DNA from: Cladopsammia gracilis
Taxonomy: Eukaryota > Cnidaria > Anthozoa > Scleractinia > Dendrophylliidae
Length of the DNA stretch: 64,000 bases
Assembly (NCBI GenBank): GCA_022457155.1
Contig: JAJGOT010000322.1
Coordinates: 147,501-211,500, forward strand
Direction of reading: 5' to 3'
The number at the start of each line of letters is the position of its first letter. Positions within the stretch are counted from its first letter, which is position 1. The notes beneath the pieces are model-generated. The model did not search any database. It was not told the DNA's origin and saw only the letters and a program-made list of their open reading frames with translations. A program made the position numbers and the translations under genes. Positions 13,801-23,691 of the stretch are shown here, piece after piece.

Positions 13801-13831
13801 TTCGGAAGTGTCGTTTATTCCAGTACAATGA
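7866..13831 (+). CDS. CACTA/EnSpm TNP2-type transposase, four exons, apparently intact
   Basis: Exons are 7866-8210, 9068-10136, 10548-11315 and 13212-13831. All introns are gt-ag, and the phases (0, 1, 1) join into 2,802 nt, or 933 codons and a TGA, without a stop. The N-terminus has paired Cys/His residues (FCGHCNTRV) and a long acidic stretch. The Transposase_21 (TNP2) core crosses the exon 2/3 junction: NVDWFQPYKH, VGIIPGPKEPKGNINSFL, a CDVPA motif, and GHSAAKGCNKCFKTFP formed by splicing. LPYYDAVRFVIIDPMHNLFL and LYGTETCTPNMHLSCHL follow. The Asp residues of NVDW and CDVPA fit the family's catalytic positions. In the family this enzyme cuts and pastes CACTA elements. The ATG at 7866 is the first in frame, but GACAATTTAG just after it could instead be an acceptor, so the 5' end is uncertain. 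The element's terminal repeats were not found. Introns 1 and 3 each carry a MITE. Confidence 0.88.
8269..8564. repeat. 296-bp MITE in transposase intron 1
   Basis: Perfect 28-bp terminal inverted repeats lie at 8269-8296 and 8537-8564, beginning TACAGTGCAGCTCAGAAATA. A 5-bp direct repeat ACACG flanks both ends. The interior has no gene but carries short palindromes such as GCGCATTTTGGAAATGCG. The perfect arms suggest recent activity. The 5-bp duplication and CAGTG near the end could fit more than one superfamily, so none is assigned. Confidence 0.85.
8890..8910. repeat. 21-bp poly-G tract
   Basis: An uninterrupted G run in transposase intron 1, one of about 15 G or C runs of at least 12 bp in the window. 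Confidence 0.95.
11899..12219. mobile_element. 321-bp MULE-like non-autonomous element in transposase intron 3
   Basis: Terminal inverted repeats of about 43 bp start GGTTCGGCTATATCAAAGGC on the left and mirror it on the right, with a few mismatches. The flanks are GAAACTAAC (11890-11898) and GAAACTTAC (12220-12228), a 9-bp duplication with one mismatch. Nine base pairs is typical of Mutator-like elements, but no transposase is present, so the superfamily is inference. The inside carries a tRNA-like unit on the minus strand. Confidence 0.7.
12002..12094 (-). ncRNA. tRNA-like Pol III promoter unit inside the 11899-12219 element
   Basis: Read on the minus strand there is an A-box-like TGGTACAGTGGTA (12062-12074). 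About 40 bp later comes a B box, GGTTCAATCC (12013-12022), the exact spacing and form of a tRNA gene. The acceptor ends do not pair as a normal tRNA, so this is a tRNA-derived or tRNA-mimicking sequence and not a functional tRNA. It may be a SINE head captured by the DNA transposon. Confidence 0.5.
12900..13211. other. Distal part of transposase intron 3
   Basis: A 66-codon open frame (12920-13120) lies here but has no conserved motif. It ends before the exon 4 acceptor TTCTTTTAG at 13211. It is treated as intron. Confidence 0.5.
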
Positions 13832-14146
13832 ATTCACAGCCAGTGTTTAACAGTGCAATACAAAGTTAAATTTAGACATGGAAGGGAAAAGGTGTATGTG
13901 ACCATTCCATTAATTGGACGATTTTGTTTGTGAAGTACAGTGACCCATGTTTTAATATACTGAGTACATTTTCTATTAAGATGATCATGTAAACTTATGA
14001 GGTTCAAAATATAGCATTGACTGGATCAAACCACTGTGTGGACTTACTGTCTAAACCCTGAACTCCAAAACCCAGCTACTGATTGTGTTTTTCACTGATT
14101 GAGATTGAGATTGACTTCAGAATTTGCATGTTGTTGAAAGATGCAA

Positions 14147-15475
14147 TATAAACTTACCCAACTGGATCAAATGGCCTAACCAGTTCAATTGGCCCAACTG
14201 GATCAAATGACCCAATCGGTTGCTATGACCCAACTGGTTAAATTGACTCAACTGCATCAAATGACCCAACCGAATCAAATTACCTAACCGAATCAAATAA
14301 GCCAACTGAATCCCCAACCGGTTCAAATAACCTGACTGGATCAAATAAGCCAACTGAATCAAATGACCCAACCAGTTCAAATAACCTGACTGGATCAAAT
14401 GAGCCAACTGAATCAAATGACCCAACCGGTTCAAATGACCTAACCAGATCAAATGAGCCAACTGAATCAAATGACCCAACCGGTTCAAATGGTCCAACCA
14501 GATCAAATCACCCAACCAGATCAAATCACACAACCAGATTAAATCACCCAACCAGATCAAATGCCAAACCGGATCAAATGACCCAACCAGTTCAAATAAG
14601 CCAACTGGATTAAATGACTTTACAGGTTCAAATTGCCCAAACACATCAACTGTCCAATCTGAATCAAATGACTCTACCAGTTCAAATGACTCATCTCAGT
14701 CATCTGGGTCAAATAACCAAGCCCAATCAAAGACCCATCAGGATCAAAAGACCCAACTGAATCAAATGACCTATCTGGATTGAATGATGCATCTCAGTCA
14801 TTTGGGTCAAATGGCCCAACCGGATCAAATGACACAACCAGATCAAATGACCCCACCAGTTCAATGACCCAACCAGAACAAATGACCCAACCAGTTCAAA
14901 TAACCTGACCAGATTAAATGAACCAACCGCATCAAATGACCAAACTGAATCAAATGACCCAACTGGTTCAAATGACCTAACCAGATCAAATGAGCCAACT
15001 GAATCAAATGACCCAACCGGTTCAAATGGTCCAACCGGATCAAATCACCCAACCAGATCAAATCACACAACCAGATTAAATCGCCCAACCAGATCAAATG
15101 CCCGACCGGATCAAATGACAAAACCAGTTCAAATGAGCCAACTGGATTAAATGACTTGACCGGTTTAAATGACCCAAGTGGATTAAATGAACCAACCAGA
15201 TCAAATGGCCTGACTGCATTAAATGACAACCAGATCAAATGACCTAACATCAAATGGCCCAACCGGATCAAATGATCAAAACGGATCAAATGATTCAAAT
15301 GGCCCATCTAGATCAAATGACCTAAGTGGATCAAATGACCCAACCATATCAAATGACCCGAGCGGATCAATGACCCAACAAATTCAAATGACCCAACCGG
15401 TTTATGACCAGTTGACCCAACCGGCTCAGATGACCTAACCAGATCAAATGCTTAATGACATCAAATGACCCAACC
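14147..15475. repeat. 18-bp minisatellite, about 70 units
   Basis: Imperfect tandem copies of an 18-bp unit, GGATCAAATGACCCAACC, with variants GGTTCAAAT..., GAATCAAAT... and GAGCCAACT. Because 18 is a multiple of three, the minus strand stays open as hexapeptide repeats (LGHLIR/LGHLIW, and VGSFDP in a shifted frame). These are composition artefacts, not genes. Higher-order blocks recur: about 14,390-14,590 closely resembles 14,960-15,130, which points to block-wise expansion. Confidence 0.95.
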
Positions 15476-16771
15476 GGCTTTTCTTCTAGGTCAGGTGATC
15501 CAGTTGACTAAAATTCAACATGTTTCTTATGATAACTTTTAAAGCATAACGCTGCCTAACGTTTAACTTAACTTTTCCGGAAAAATGCGTAAATTTGTGT
15601 TACATGCACCTTTATGACCTGTTGGTTAAGACGCCTGTAACTGCGTATCGTTCAACTTTACCCTTTCCGTAAAAAACACGTAAAGGTGTGTAAACTCCCA
15701 CTTTGCGTTTCCCTAAAGACGCGTAAAGGTGTGTAAACTTTGATCTTAACATTGCCGTAAAAGTGCTAAAATTGGCGTTAAATTCAATTTAACGCTTTTT
15801 CTAAGACGAATTTAATTGGATGACTTTTGTTACTTTTGACTTTATGTAAAGACGCGTACGCATTAAATTGTATAAAGTTCAATTCAACTTTTCCGTTAAG
15901 ACTCTAACTCTGAGACGCCATGTAAAGACAGTGAATTGGTTTGCTACGCAGGCTAGCTAGGCTTCCACCAACGCTAAAAACGTTCTTTCATATCGCCGTA
16001 TAGATCAAATTTGAGGTAGTTCGCTTTAATAAATCAATGGTTCCTCAACGGAATGATTCACTTTCGTAATCTGCGGAGACGAAATTTACCGCAGTATACT
16101 ATTAAGAAAATCCTAGAAAGATTCTGAACAGAGGGTATTCGGACGTATTCCATCGGAATATCCCAGAATACGTCACGTGTGGTGCGCATTCTGAATACTC
16201 TAGAATTCGTCGGCATCAGGAAGACGTATTCAATGCTAGAATATTCTTGAATATTCTGGTTTTCGCGCAGTGTCTGTGAGCGCTAGCGCAAAATCGAGCA
16301 CGGTGACCCCCATTTTATACTGCATAAATTCAATCAGGACAGTGTTCCCAACGCAAATTTAAAAAGTGAGCAAAAATCTATGATCAGATTTTGCACAGTT
16401 TATAGAAATCCTACGAAGAAAGCCATTTTGGGTAGAGGACCGCACACCAAGCAACCGTCTACTGTTCGAGTGTTCAGTAAATTTGAAGCTTTTTGGACAC
16501 GTTTTCTATGATACAGACGATTATACATATGTATAAAGTCAACTTATACGCGAAATATCAATATGCAGTGGAAATATTGAGCATATTAGCTTCACGCGGT
16601 TATTGCCTGAAAATGCCTTTAAATACTGTATTCGTCAGCAGTATACCACTAAAACGAGCACGGTGACCCCTCATTTTTGTTGCAATTTTGGAACCTTCAT
16701 GACTTGTTCAATATTTGTGCCAAGTTTCATTACAAATCTATGACAAATTCTTTTTCCAGGGAATTACCTTA
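15476..16771. other. Non-coding, degenerate short repeats
   Basis: Between 15540 and 15910 loosely repeated phrases such as CGTAAAGGTGTGTAAAC and CTTTCCGTAAAA occur. The 12-bp GAGCACGGTGACCCC-type word is found at about 16296 and 16653, in similar surroundings. No exon is supported. Confidence 0.45.
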
Positions 16772-16868
16772 AACACAGGCATTTTGGAGAATCGGTACTA
16801 GGATTTCGAATAAATTAACAAAATAATATCAACATAATCGATCAAATGATTAACAGCTGACCATAGCG

Positions 16869-17899
16869 CACCCTGGATCCAGAGGTCCGTTCTCTGAATA
16901 TCATGAGTGAAATTAACCGCATAAACGGTTAGAAGAAGCTCGCGAGACGGACCTCTGGTCACTCGAATATACAACCTCATTTCCATGCGAGGATCTAGTT
17001 CAGAATCTGAACTAGGTCGCTGATTGGTTCTCCTACTTGTTTCCAGACTCTACCGGGAGTTAACGATGCAACAGCAACTTCGATTGGCTGGACCAAAACA
17101 ATTCGCAACGGGCGCGTGAAAAACCGGTTTCCCAAAGTGAAGCCACACAAACAACAATGGCGGACGTAGATAGAGATCGTGGCTTTTTGCGATCGTTAAG
17201 AAACGCTGTGGATTACTCTTTAGTATCCAAATTTTCAAAATATCAAAGAACTAATTTATTCAGCGCAAGGAGGTCTTGAAAAGAGGTGTTGACAGGCCAG
17301 ACACGACTTATTAATTCGTGTTATCGTGGAGTGTGACCTTTAGAGTTTTGTTTGAACAAGGAAAATTTTTATCTCTAGCACGGAGGCGTGCTTTGGAGTT
17401 GCAGGTATTCTCGCTGAACGATTTCGCTGACCACTGGTAGGTGACAGGAAGAGAAATAGGTGTACTGGATTAATTACGTGCGGATATCAAGGATTCTTTG
17501 TTTGTTAAATCTCTCGCCTTTGAAAACGGTTGTATCCAGAAAGTTTACTTCTTTGTCTGAGATCAGTGTTTGTTTGCAAGGACAATAAAATCTTCTATCT
17601 CCTTTTTCTCGACACTCTACAGTGAAAAAATGTTATCGATGTATCTTTTTTCTGTCTCGACCGCGTTTTAAACATGTCAGCTGTGAGATTTAATGTAAAC
17701 AAACAGGCACGCGTTGGTCCCCAAGGATTAAAACCGGTTTGGTGAGATATCGATCCACAAATCGCATGGAAATGAGGTTGTGTACTCGAGTGCCCAGAGG
17801 TTTTTATTTTTTCTCGGCGCGTTGCGCCTCGTTGTCGCGGCTTCGCCGCTCAAATTCGCCGTTTTCACTAAAAAATAAAAACCTCTGGCACCCAGGGTA
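16869..17899. mobile_element. 1,031-bp inverted-repeat element with 9-bp target duplication
   Basis: Ends are CACCCTGGATCCAGAGGT and the mirror image ACCTCTGGCACCCAGGGTA. It is flanked by ACCATAGCG on both sides (16860-16868 and 17900-17908). Uninterrupted copies of the same site at 19866-19874 and 26835-26843 confirm the insertion and the duplication length. Each end is itself a hairpin (16877-16960 and 17799-17888), and a second inverted repeat lies just inside (CACTCG...CAACCTCATTTCCATGCGA at about 16962 and its mirror at 17767-17797). No transposase frame is visible. A 9-bp duplication suggests a Mutator-like mobiliser; this is inference. Confidence 0.85.
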
Positions 17900-18038
17900 A
17901 CCATAGCGTGACATCTATTCGAGATGTTTGGAATTTCAACGTGACTCCATGGCGTAATGCTTGAGAATTGTTTACTCAGCAGTTGACGTGTCGGGACGTG
18001 TTTTATTCATCCGATCTAAACTCAACTGTTTGGCAATA

Positions 18039-18271
18039 GTCAATTTTACAGTTGTCTTCTTAGTGTCCTGGCCTTTGAGTGGAAGCGAGGCTGAAGGTGA
18101 CCTTGCTTTGATACAGACCTTGGAGCTTTTCAGATGTAAATTTAGCTAGTTAGCATGAGAAAAGCATTATTAACATATGAAAGGCAGAAAGGTTTGTATC
18201 AAAGCAAGGTCACCTTCAGCCTCGCTTCCACTCAAAGGTACGGTCACCAAGCACACAACTGTAAAATGGAC
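18039..18271. repeat. 233-bp MITE with long inverted repeats, TA flanks
   Basis: The arms are about 80 bp and match closely, including CCTTTGAGTGGAAGCGAGGC on the left and its mirror on the right. The central part is about 70 bp. TA flanks both ends, which fits Tc1/mariner-type insertion. Repeat block alpha copies elsewhere (for example near 26955) lack it. Confidence 0.75.
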
Positions 18272-18489
18272 TATTGATTTGGTTAGAAAAGTTCAACGCG
18301 CTTTCCTTTAACCAGAAATAGAACACATCCTGAAATCACAGCGATTTAATGTTTAACAATTCCGTAAATATTTCAATTGTAAATTGTTGTTTAGATGATT
18401 TCTGAAAACCGGAAGTAAACTAGGTACGGTGTTGGCCGCAGCAAAATCGATTCCCGGGGCAGGTGACACGACAGAAACAAGGAGCCTGT

Positions 18490-18855
18490 TAGGCTTCGAA
18501 ACTGGCTCGTTTGGTCTCATTTTCACCCGGTTTTCATTTTAGAGTTTTACATTAGCAATTCACAATATACAATCTGGAATCTACAATATGCACAGTCCAG
18601 TCCACATTTACATTTACATTCCACAGCCCGCTTCAAGCACTTCTTTGGGACAGACCATTTTATTGTTAAAGGGGGGGGGGGGGGGGGGGGATGGGGGGGG
18701 TTTGGCAATTATTAAAAAAATAAATCCCTGCACAGGAAAAGTAAAGAAAAAAATAATGCACAGCGAGCCAATGGAAAAAAAACAGATATGGAACAATCCT
18801 AATAAAAATAAGACAGAAAAAAAAAACGTTAACTTTAGGAACACTGTCACTGGTT
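18490..18855. repeat. Repeat block beta, copy 1
   Basis: Shares GGCTTCGAAACTGGCTCG and CACCCGGTTTTCATTTTAGA with copies near 19530 and 26225. It includes a 20-bp G tract at 18671-18690, followed by an A-rich region that also appears near 26440-26570. Confidence 0.75.
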
Positions 18856-18857
18856 GA

Positions 18858-18956
18858 CATGCGCCGGTTCTCATCTGATCACCGAAGTTAAGCCCTGTCG
18901 GGCGAGGTTAGTACTTGGATGGGTGATCGCTTGGGAATACCTCGTGTCGTAGGCTT
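18858..18956 (+). rRNA. 5S rRNA, 5'-truncated copy
   Basis: About 99 nt match the 5S pattern: GCCGGTTCTCATCTGATCAC, the internal promoter C-box AGTACTTGGATGGG, and the 3' end TGTCGTAGGCTT. A T-rich stretch follows. The first 20 or so bases of a normal 5S gene are absent, so the terminal stem cannot form and the copy is probably a pseudogene. A 5S-headed SINE is the main alternative. It sits alone inside the repeat blocks and is not in a 5S tandem array. Confidence 0.8.
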
Positions 18957-19228
18957 ATCATTTTTCTTTCCTTCACTCCCTTTCATTTTTCATTTTTTTG
19001 GTTCCGTCAAGGAGCCACTCGTCCTGAGGAGGGCAAACTGAAGCCAAACGGTCATGAAAACATAGCATACCTTCGACGATGTCCGTAATTTCATTTTCGC
19101 TAGTAAACACATTCCTTCGTGTTAAAACTAGCTACGCACGAAGGTTTTAAGGTTTTAGAGATCCTCTTTGGTAAAATATATTGATACGTGGATCTGCAAC
19201 AGAAGGGAAGTAGTCATAACATGCACGG

Positions 19229-19934
19229 AGTAATGCTTGAGAATTGTTTACTCAGCAGTTCTGTGACCTGCCGGGACGTGTTTTTTTATTACGTGATTTG
19301 GTTAGAAAAATTCAACTCGCTTTCCTTTTACCAGAAATAGATCGCATCCAAAAATCACAGAGATTTAATTTTTAACAATTCCGTCGAAATTAGAACGGTA
19401 AATATTTGAATTATAGTTGCCGACATCACTGATTACGCCATTTCTGAAAACCGGAAGTAAACTAGGTACGGTGTTGGCCGCAGCAAAAGCGATTCCCGGG
19501 GCAGGTGACCCGACACGCCGAAAAAACAAAAGAGGCTCGTTTGGTGTCATTTTCCACCCGGTTTTCATTTTAGAGTTTTATATTATTTAGTAATCCACAA
19601 TATACAATCTAGAGTCTATTAATATGCACAATCCAGTCCACATTTACTTTTCACAGTTTGCTTTACATTCCACACTCTGCTTCAAGGAGGCTACAATTTC
19701 AGGTCTATATCTTTTTCTCTGAACTTTGTATTGTTTTTTTTTTTTTTGCTTTAAAATCCTTGAAACCACCCGCTACAAGGAATCAGGATTGTTTAAACAC
19801 AGGCATTTTGGAGAATCGGTCATAGGATTTCGAATAAATTAACAATATCAACATGATCGATCGCGACCATAGCGTGACATAAATTCGAGATGTTCGGAAT
19901 TTCAACGTGACTCCATGGCGTAATGCTTGAGAAT
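19229..19934. repeat. Repeat blocks alpha and beta, copy 2, and start of alpha copy 3
   Basis: 19229-19515 repeats block alpha (AATGCTTGAGAATTGTTTAC to CAGGTGACCCGACACG). 19530-19795 repeats block beta. 19796-19934 begins alpha again with the empty form of the 9-bp target site. The third alpha copy is then broken by the 19935-22531 element and resumes at 22532. Confidence 0.75.
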
Positions 19935-22531
19935 AAATCGTTTTCACGTGACGTCACGACAGATCCGCCGCCATATTGGTGTACCACTTTCGATTGCGCA
20001 ATAGCAGTAATAGCGTACAAATGGAAGTCATATCTACAGTTGTCGCATTTTAGAAATGAATACTTCGGGATGTTAAGAAAAGTTTGGGGAAAATCTTTAT
20101 TTGACTTGTTCTTTTCCCATTTCGGAACGTGCTAAGAAGTTGGAAACGCGAGTTAAGCAGCGTTATTTGGAGAAAATGTTGGCAATTAGAATCTATCCCA
20201 TGTTGAAATTTCTTTGCCGGCCGGATTGCTTGTCTCCTATTCAAATAGTTGAATGAACAGCCTTTACACCCACCAGCAATTTAAAGCTTTCCGAAGCCTA
20301 AACTATGAGTTTATAATAAAATAGTGTCCGTATTTATAGTTATTGTACTGCAAAGACAAATCATTGCTGCAAACAAGTTTGTTTATAAGCGCCGGGGTTT
20401 AGCGAAGGTGAGACATTTCCAGCATATGAACGACTCAAAACCTCGATTTTAATCAACACGGAAAGAGAAGAAACAGTTTTGTCTGCTCAATGCCCAGGCC
20501 GGCTGTAAGGCTGGGCAAGCAGAATCCTGTTCAAATTATATGGCTAGTGTTCGTAATTGGAACTGACCAAGAGGCTAGACAAAACTGAATGATAAACTTA
20601 GTCATGTACACAAGTTTTGTACATGCGAGTGGGGAATTTTTAAAGATCAGTTTGGAAGATGGATTACTGGGCAGCACTTGGAACTATTTCTCCTACACAC
20701 TATTGTAGACTTTGTAAGGGAGTGTAAGGTCTGTATCGAAGCCATAAAAACGGAAATCACACCAGCGCAAACAACAGCCGAGAATGTTTTGGTCGAATTT
20801 GCGTGAAAGATTAGGCGAAACTATGAAATATTTCAGAAGGGCAAGGCATGAAATATTCTTGGGAGCTTCGGTTTTAGCTTTTGGAGATTCTTTGTCGAAC
20901 ACAATATCAGACATTTGCCCTCCGGGTTCATTTAGTTTGCATTTCTTTGCTGCGATTTTTTCGGCTACAATCGCTTTGGCTTTTTTGAAAACTAAAAAAA
21001 AAAAACAAGAAGATCATTCTTTGCAACTCGTCGATATCTTGATTTCTTAAAATTACCAGTTGATGTTATAAACAAAATATTTAACTCTCTATACCTCCCT
21101 ATCCTCATGTATGGCTCTGAGGTTTGGAGTATTTATGATAAAGATGACTATAACTCGTGGGAGAAAGATATTATTGAAAAAGCACATGTTTCTCTTTGCA
21201 AACAAGTTTTAGGTGTAAACAAACAATGCCCAAACGTAGCCTGTAGAAATGAACTTGGTCGATTACCACTAAAAGAACTTATTGATTTAAATGTCTTAAA
21301 ATTTTGGATTCACTTAGAAAATCAACCAGAAGATAGTATTGCCAGACAATGTTTCACAATATCAAAAGAACTTGCCATCAAAAATCAGGTCTGTCCTGCG
21401 CAAAAAGTAAACAAGCTATGTGAAACGTACAATTTAAATACAGCAAATTTAACCAAAAATGACCCTTCTGCATTCCTTTCTCAAATACGTCCATCTTTAA
21501 GCAAGAAAATTTCCGAACATCAATAAAATTTGATTAAATGTAACAAAAAGCTTAAGTTTTACTCGCAATTCAGAACAGATTGCCACAAAGCTGATTTCTT
21601 GAAGACAATCAATAATCCCATCCATAAAAAGACCTTGAATAAATTCCGACTTGGAAATCACCAATTATTGATCGAGACTGGCAGACATACAATTCCTAAA
21701 ACGCCAGAAAATCTCAGAATTTGTCCTTTCTGTCAATTAAATGAAGTTGAACATGAATTACACTTTATACTTTCTTGTCCACTTTACAATAATCTACGTT
21801 CCAAGTTTTTTGACGATATTATAAAGAAGAGATATCCCAATTTTAATAACTTAGATAATAATTCAAAAATCATATTTCTCTTTAATAATGTTGACCCTTT
21901 TATATGCCGACTTACAGCTGCTTATGTTCATTTATGTATGGAATTAAGAAAATCTTTTGTAATTTGATGTAATACATACACACATTTATGTATTTCTCTT
22001 TTTATTTCTATTGTAATTTTATTAGGTAATACCATGTATTTATATGGGAATACTGAAATAAATTGTTGTTGTTGTTGTTGTTGTTGTTGATTCCTCTCTC
22101 CGTTCTCGCTGTGACGCTTGTTCGACGTTTCTCATCATCTTGCTCTTTTTTTTTTGTCGTTCCCGAGTATTAATGAAACCCACTCAACATTATCTATCCC
22201 TGTTATAGCCGCTTGTCCAGAAACAAAATATCTGGCATGGCTTTTCACACTGTTGTTCAACTTGTCCATAAGAATTCCGCCAGACCAATTGCAGAAATCC
22301 ATCGCGATCGCCTCTCTTGCAGCAATTTGTCGGTTTCTTTACTTCGATTCATAACTGCAGAACGTCCTCAAGCGAAATAAATACCCCTATCTTGACCGCT
22401 TTTGCTTCCACACCGAACAATTGATCACAGCACCCGTATAATTAAGAGGACGCGACTCGGGTTTGTTTACAGTTTGGTACACCAATATGGCGGCGTAGCA
22501 ACGGTTGTCAAGATTTTTGTCACGTGAGTGA
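19935..22531. mobile_element. 2.6-kb inverted-repeat DNA transposon, possibly ISL2EU-like, host to a LINE
   Basis: The ends are inverted: AATCGTTTTCACGTGACGTC on the left, GTCACGTGAGTGAAAACGAT on the right. Next inside comes a second matching block, GCCGCCATATTGGTGTACCA on the left, mirrored on the right near 22474-22495. The uninterrupted repeat at 26900 shows the insertion at TTGAGAATTGTTT and leaves a 2-bp AT duplication. AT duplications are known from ISL2EU-type elements, so that family is suggested but not proven. Minus-strand frames (for example about 20693-20930 and 22260-22360) could be remnants of its genes. A 1-kb LINE 3' end lies inside. Confidence 0.65.
21045..22089 (+). mobile_element. 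Non-LTR retrotransposon 3' end (5'-truncated, one in-frame stop)
   Basis: From about 21047 a frame reads the end of a reverse transcriptase (VINKIFNSLYLPILMYGSEVW, with ELGRLPLKELIDLNVLKFW further on). It meets a TAA at 21524-21526 and then continues in the same frame to 21967 with the C-terminal Cys/His motif CPFCQLNEVEHELHFILSCP. That motif is typical of the C-terminus of LINE ORF2. The 3' end has an AATAAA-like signal and a (TTG)n tail at about 22063-22089. It is a dead fragment of a CR1/L2-like element, nested in the 2.6-kb DNA transposon. Confidence 0.88.
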
Positions 22532-22881
22532 AAACGATCTATTGTTTACTCATCAGTTGATTTGCCGGGACGCGCTTTCTAAACTCAACTGTTTGAGAAA
22601 ATGATTTGGTTAGAAAAGTTCAACCCGCTTTCCTTTTACCAGAAATAGAACACATTCTGAAATCACAGCGATTTAATGTTTAACAATTCCGTCGAAATTA
22701 GAACGGTAAATATTTCAATTGTAAATTGTCGTTTCGATGACATCACTGATTTCTGAAAACCGGAAGTAAACTAAGTACGGTGTTGGCCGCAGCAAAATCG
22801 ATTCCCGGGGCAGGTGACACGACAGAAAAAAAAGGGTATTTTAAGAACTGACTCGTCGCAGAGCGACGAGCCAGTTAAAAA
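22532..22881. repeat. Repeat block alpha, copy 3 (end)
   Basis: Resumes block alpha right after the 2.6-kb insertion and ends with a hairpin, CTCGTCGCAGAGCGACGAG, at about 22849-22870. The same hairpin ends the copy at 27207-27236. Confidence 0.75.
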
Positions 22882-23688
22882 AGAGGGTATTTTAAGAACC
22901 CAGTCAAAAGGGGGTTAACGTTAGCAGAATCCACTTTCGCGCTAACTACAGAAGAGATCTGGAAAAGAGTCTTTTTCATAGGAATTATTACGTGTCCATG
23001 ACGTCGTAATATTCAAATCAAAGCGGGAAAGTAGCTCCTGTAGTCAATGAATTTATTTTCTTTGTTCGCCACATCTGCGCCCGTCTGGTGGTTGAAGGAC
23101 ATCATCAAGTCCGGAAACCCGTAAGTCACTAGCGCCTTTCAAAGAAACGACTGATGTTTTGCTTTTTCGACTGTTGAATAGTGCTAACGTTGGCACTCAG
23201 TCTTGCGGCTGTCCACAGTCGGCAGGCAAGCCGATCCAGACGGAGTCTAAAAGCACGTCTTGTCTAACGTCTTGTCTAACTTGTCTGAGTTGCAGCCCAT
23301 TTGTGGCAACTTGCCGTGACCGAAGTTTGGAATTGAAGAGGTGCTGTTAGACTTAATATATTTTGTGAAAAATCAGTTAGAGGCCATTCCGCGTTCGTTG
23401 AACTCAGGGGTATCCCATAATTCATTGCGGTATCTGTTGCGTTCTTTAATTCTGCTGTCTGAGAAGCTTGCGATAAAACGAAGAGACAGGAAAGGCAATA
23501 GTCTGAGCTATAAAGTATATTGCTCGTCTCCAGCGAAAGGAACGTCTTTTTACCCTTCTACCCGAGACGAAATGTAGGAGATCGTAGCTTCTATAAGCGG
23601 CGTCACGTTACTTTGCGTGACTTTGAAAAGCGCCAGAAAACATATTATGGTTCGTTTTTCAGCGAGCGTAGTCAAACCAAAAATTATG
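22882..23688. other. Non-coding interval
   Basis: No supported exon. Open frames of 60-80 codons occur but without splice signals or recognisable motifs. Confidence 0.4.
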
Positions 23689-23691
23689 TAA

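Larger units (their letters stand above)
16772..18475. repeat. Repeat block alpha, copy 1 (interrupted twice)
   Basis: Begins with AACACAGGCATTTTGGAGAA and ends near GGGGCAGGTGACACGACAG. The same block recurs at 19229-19515, 19796-22830 and 26765-27175. Here it is split by a 1,031-bp element with a 9-bp duplication and by a TA-flanked MITE. It carries no evident gene. Confidence 0.8.

Noticed and set aside
13840..14060. CAGTG and CACTG words after the transposase as CACTA ends
   Set aside because: No matching inverted partner or 3-bp duplication could be found on the left side.
14117..15438. Leucine/isoleucine-rich hexapeptide proteins on either strand
   Set aside because: They are translations of the 18-bp minisatellite, with frame changes wherever a unit has an indel.
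20784..21050. Plus-strand 88-codon frame before the LINE
   Set aside because: It ends in the A-rich LINE junction. The minus strand looks more coding-like, and neither is certain.
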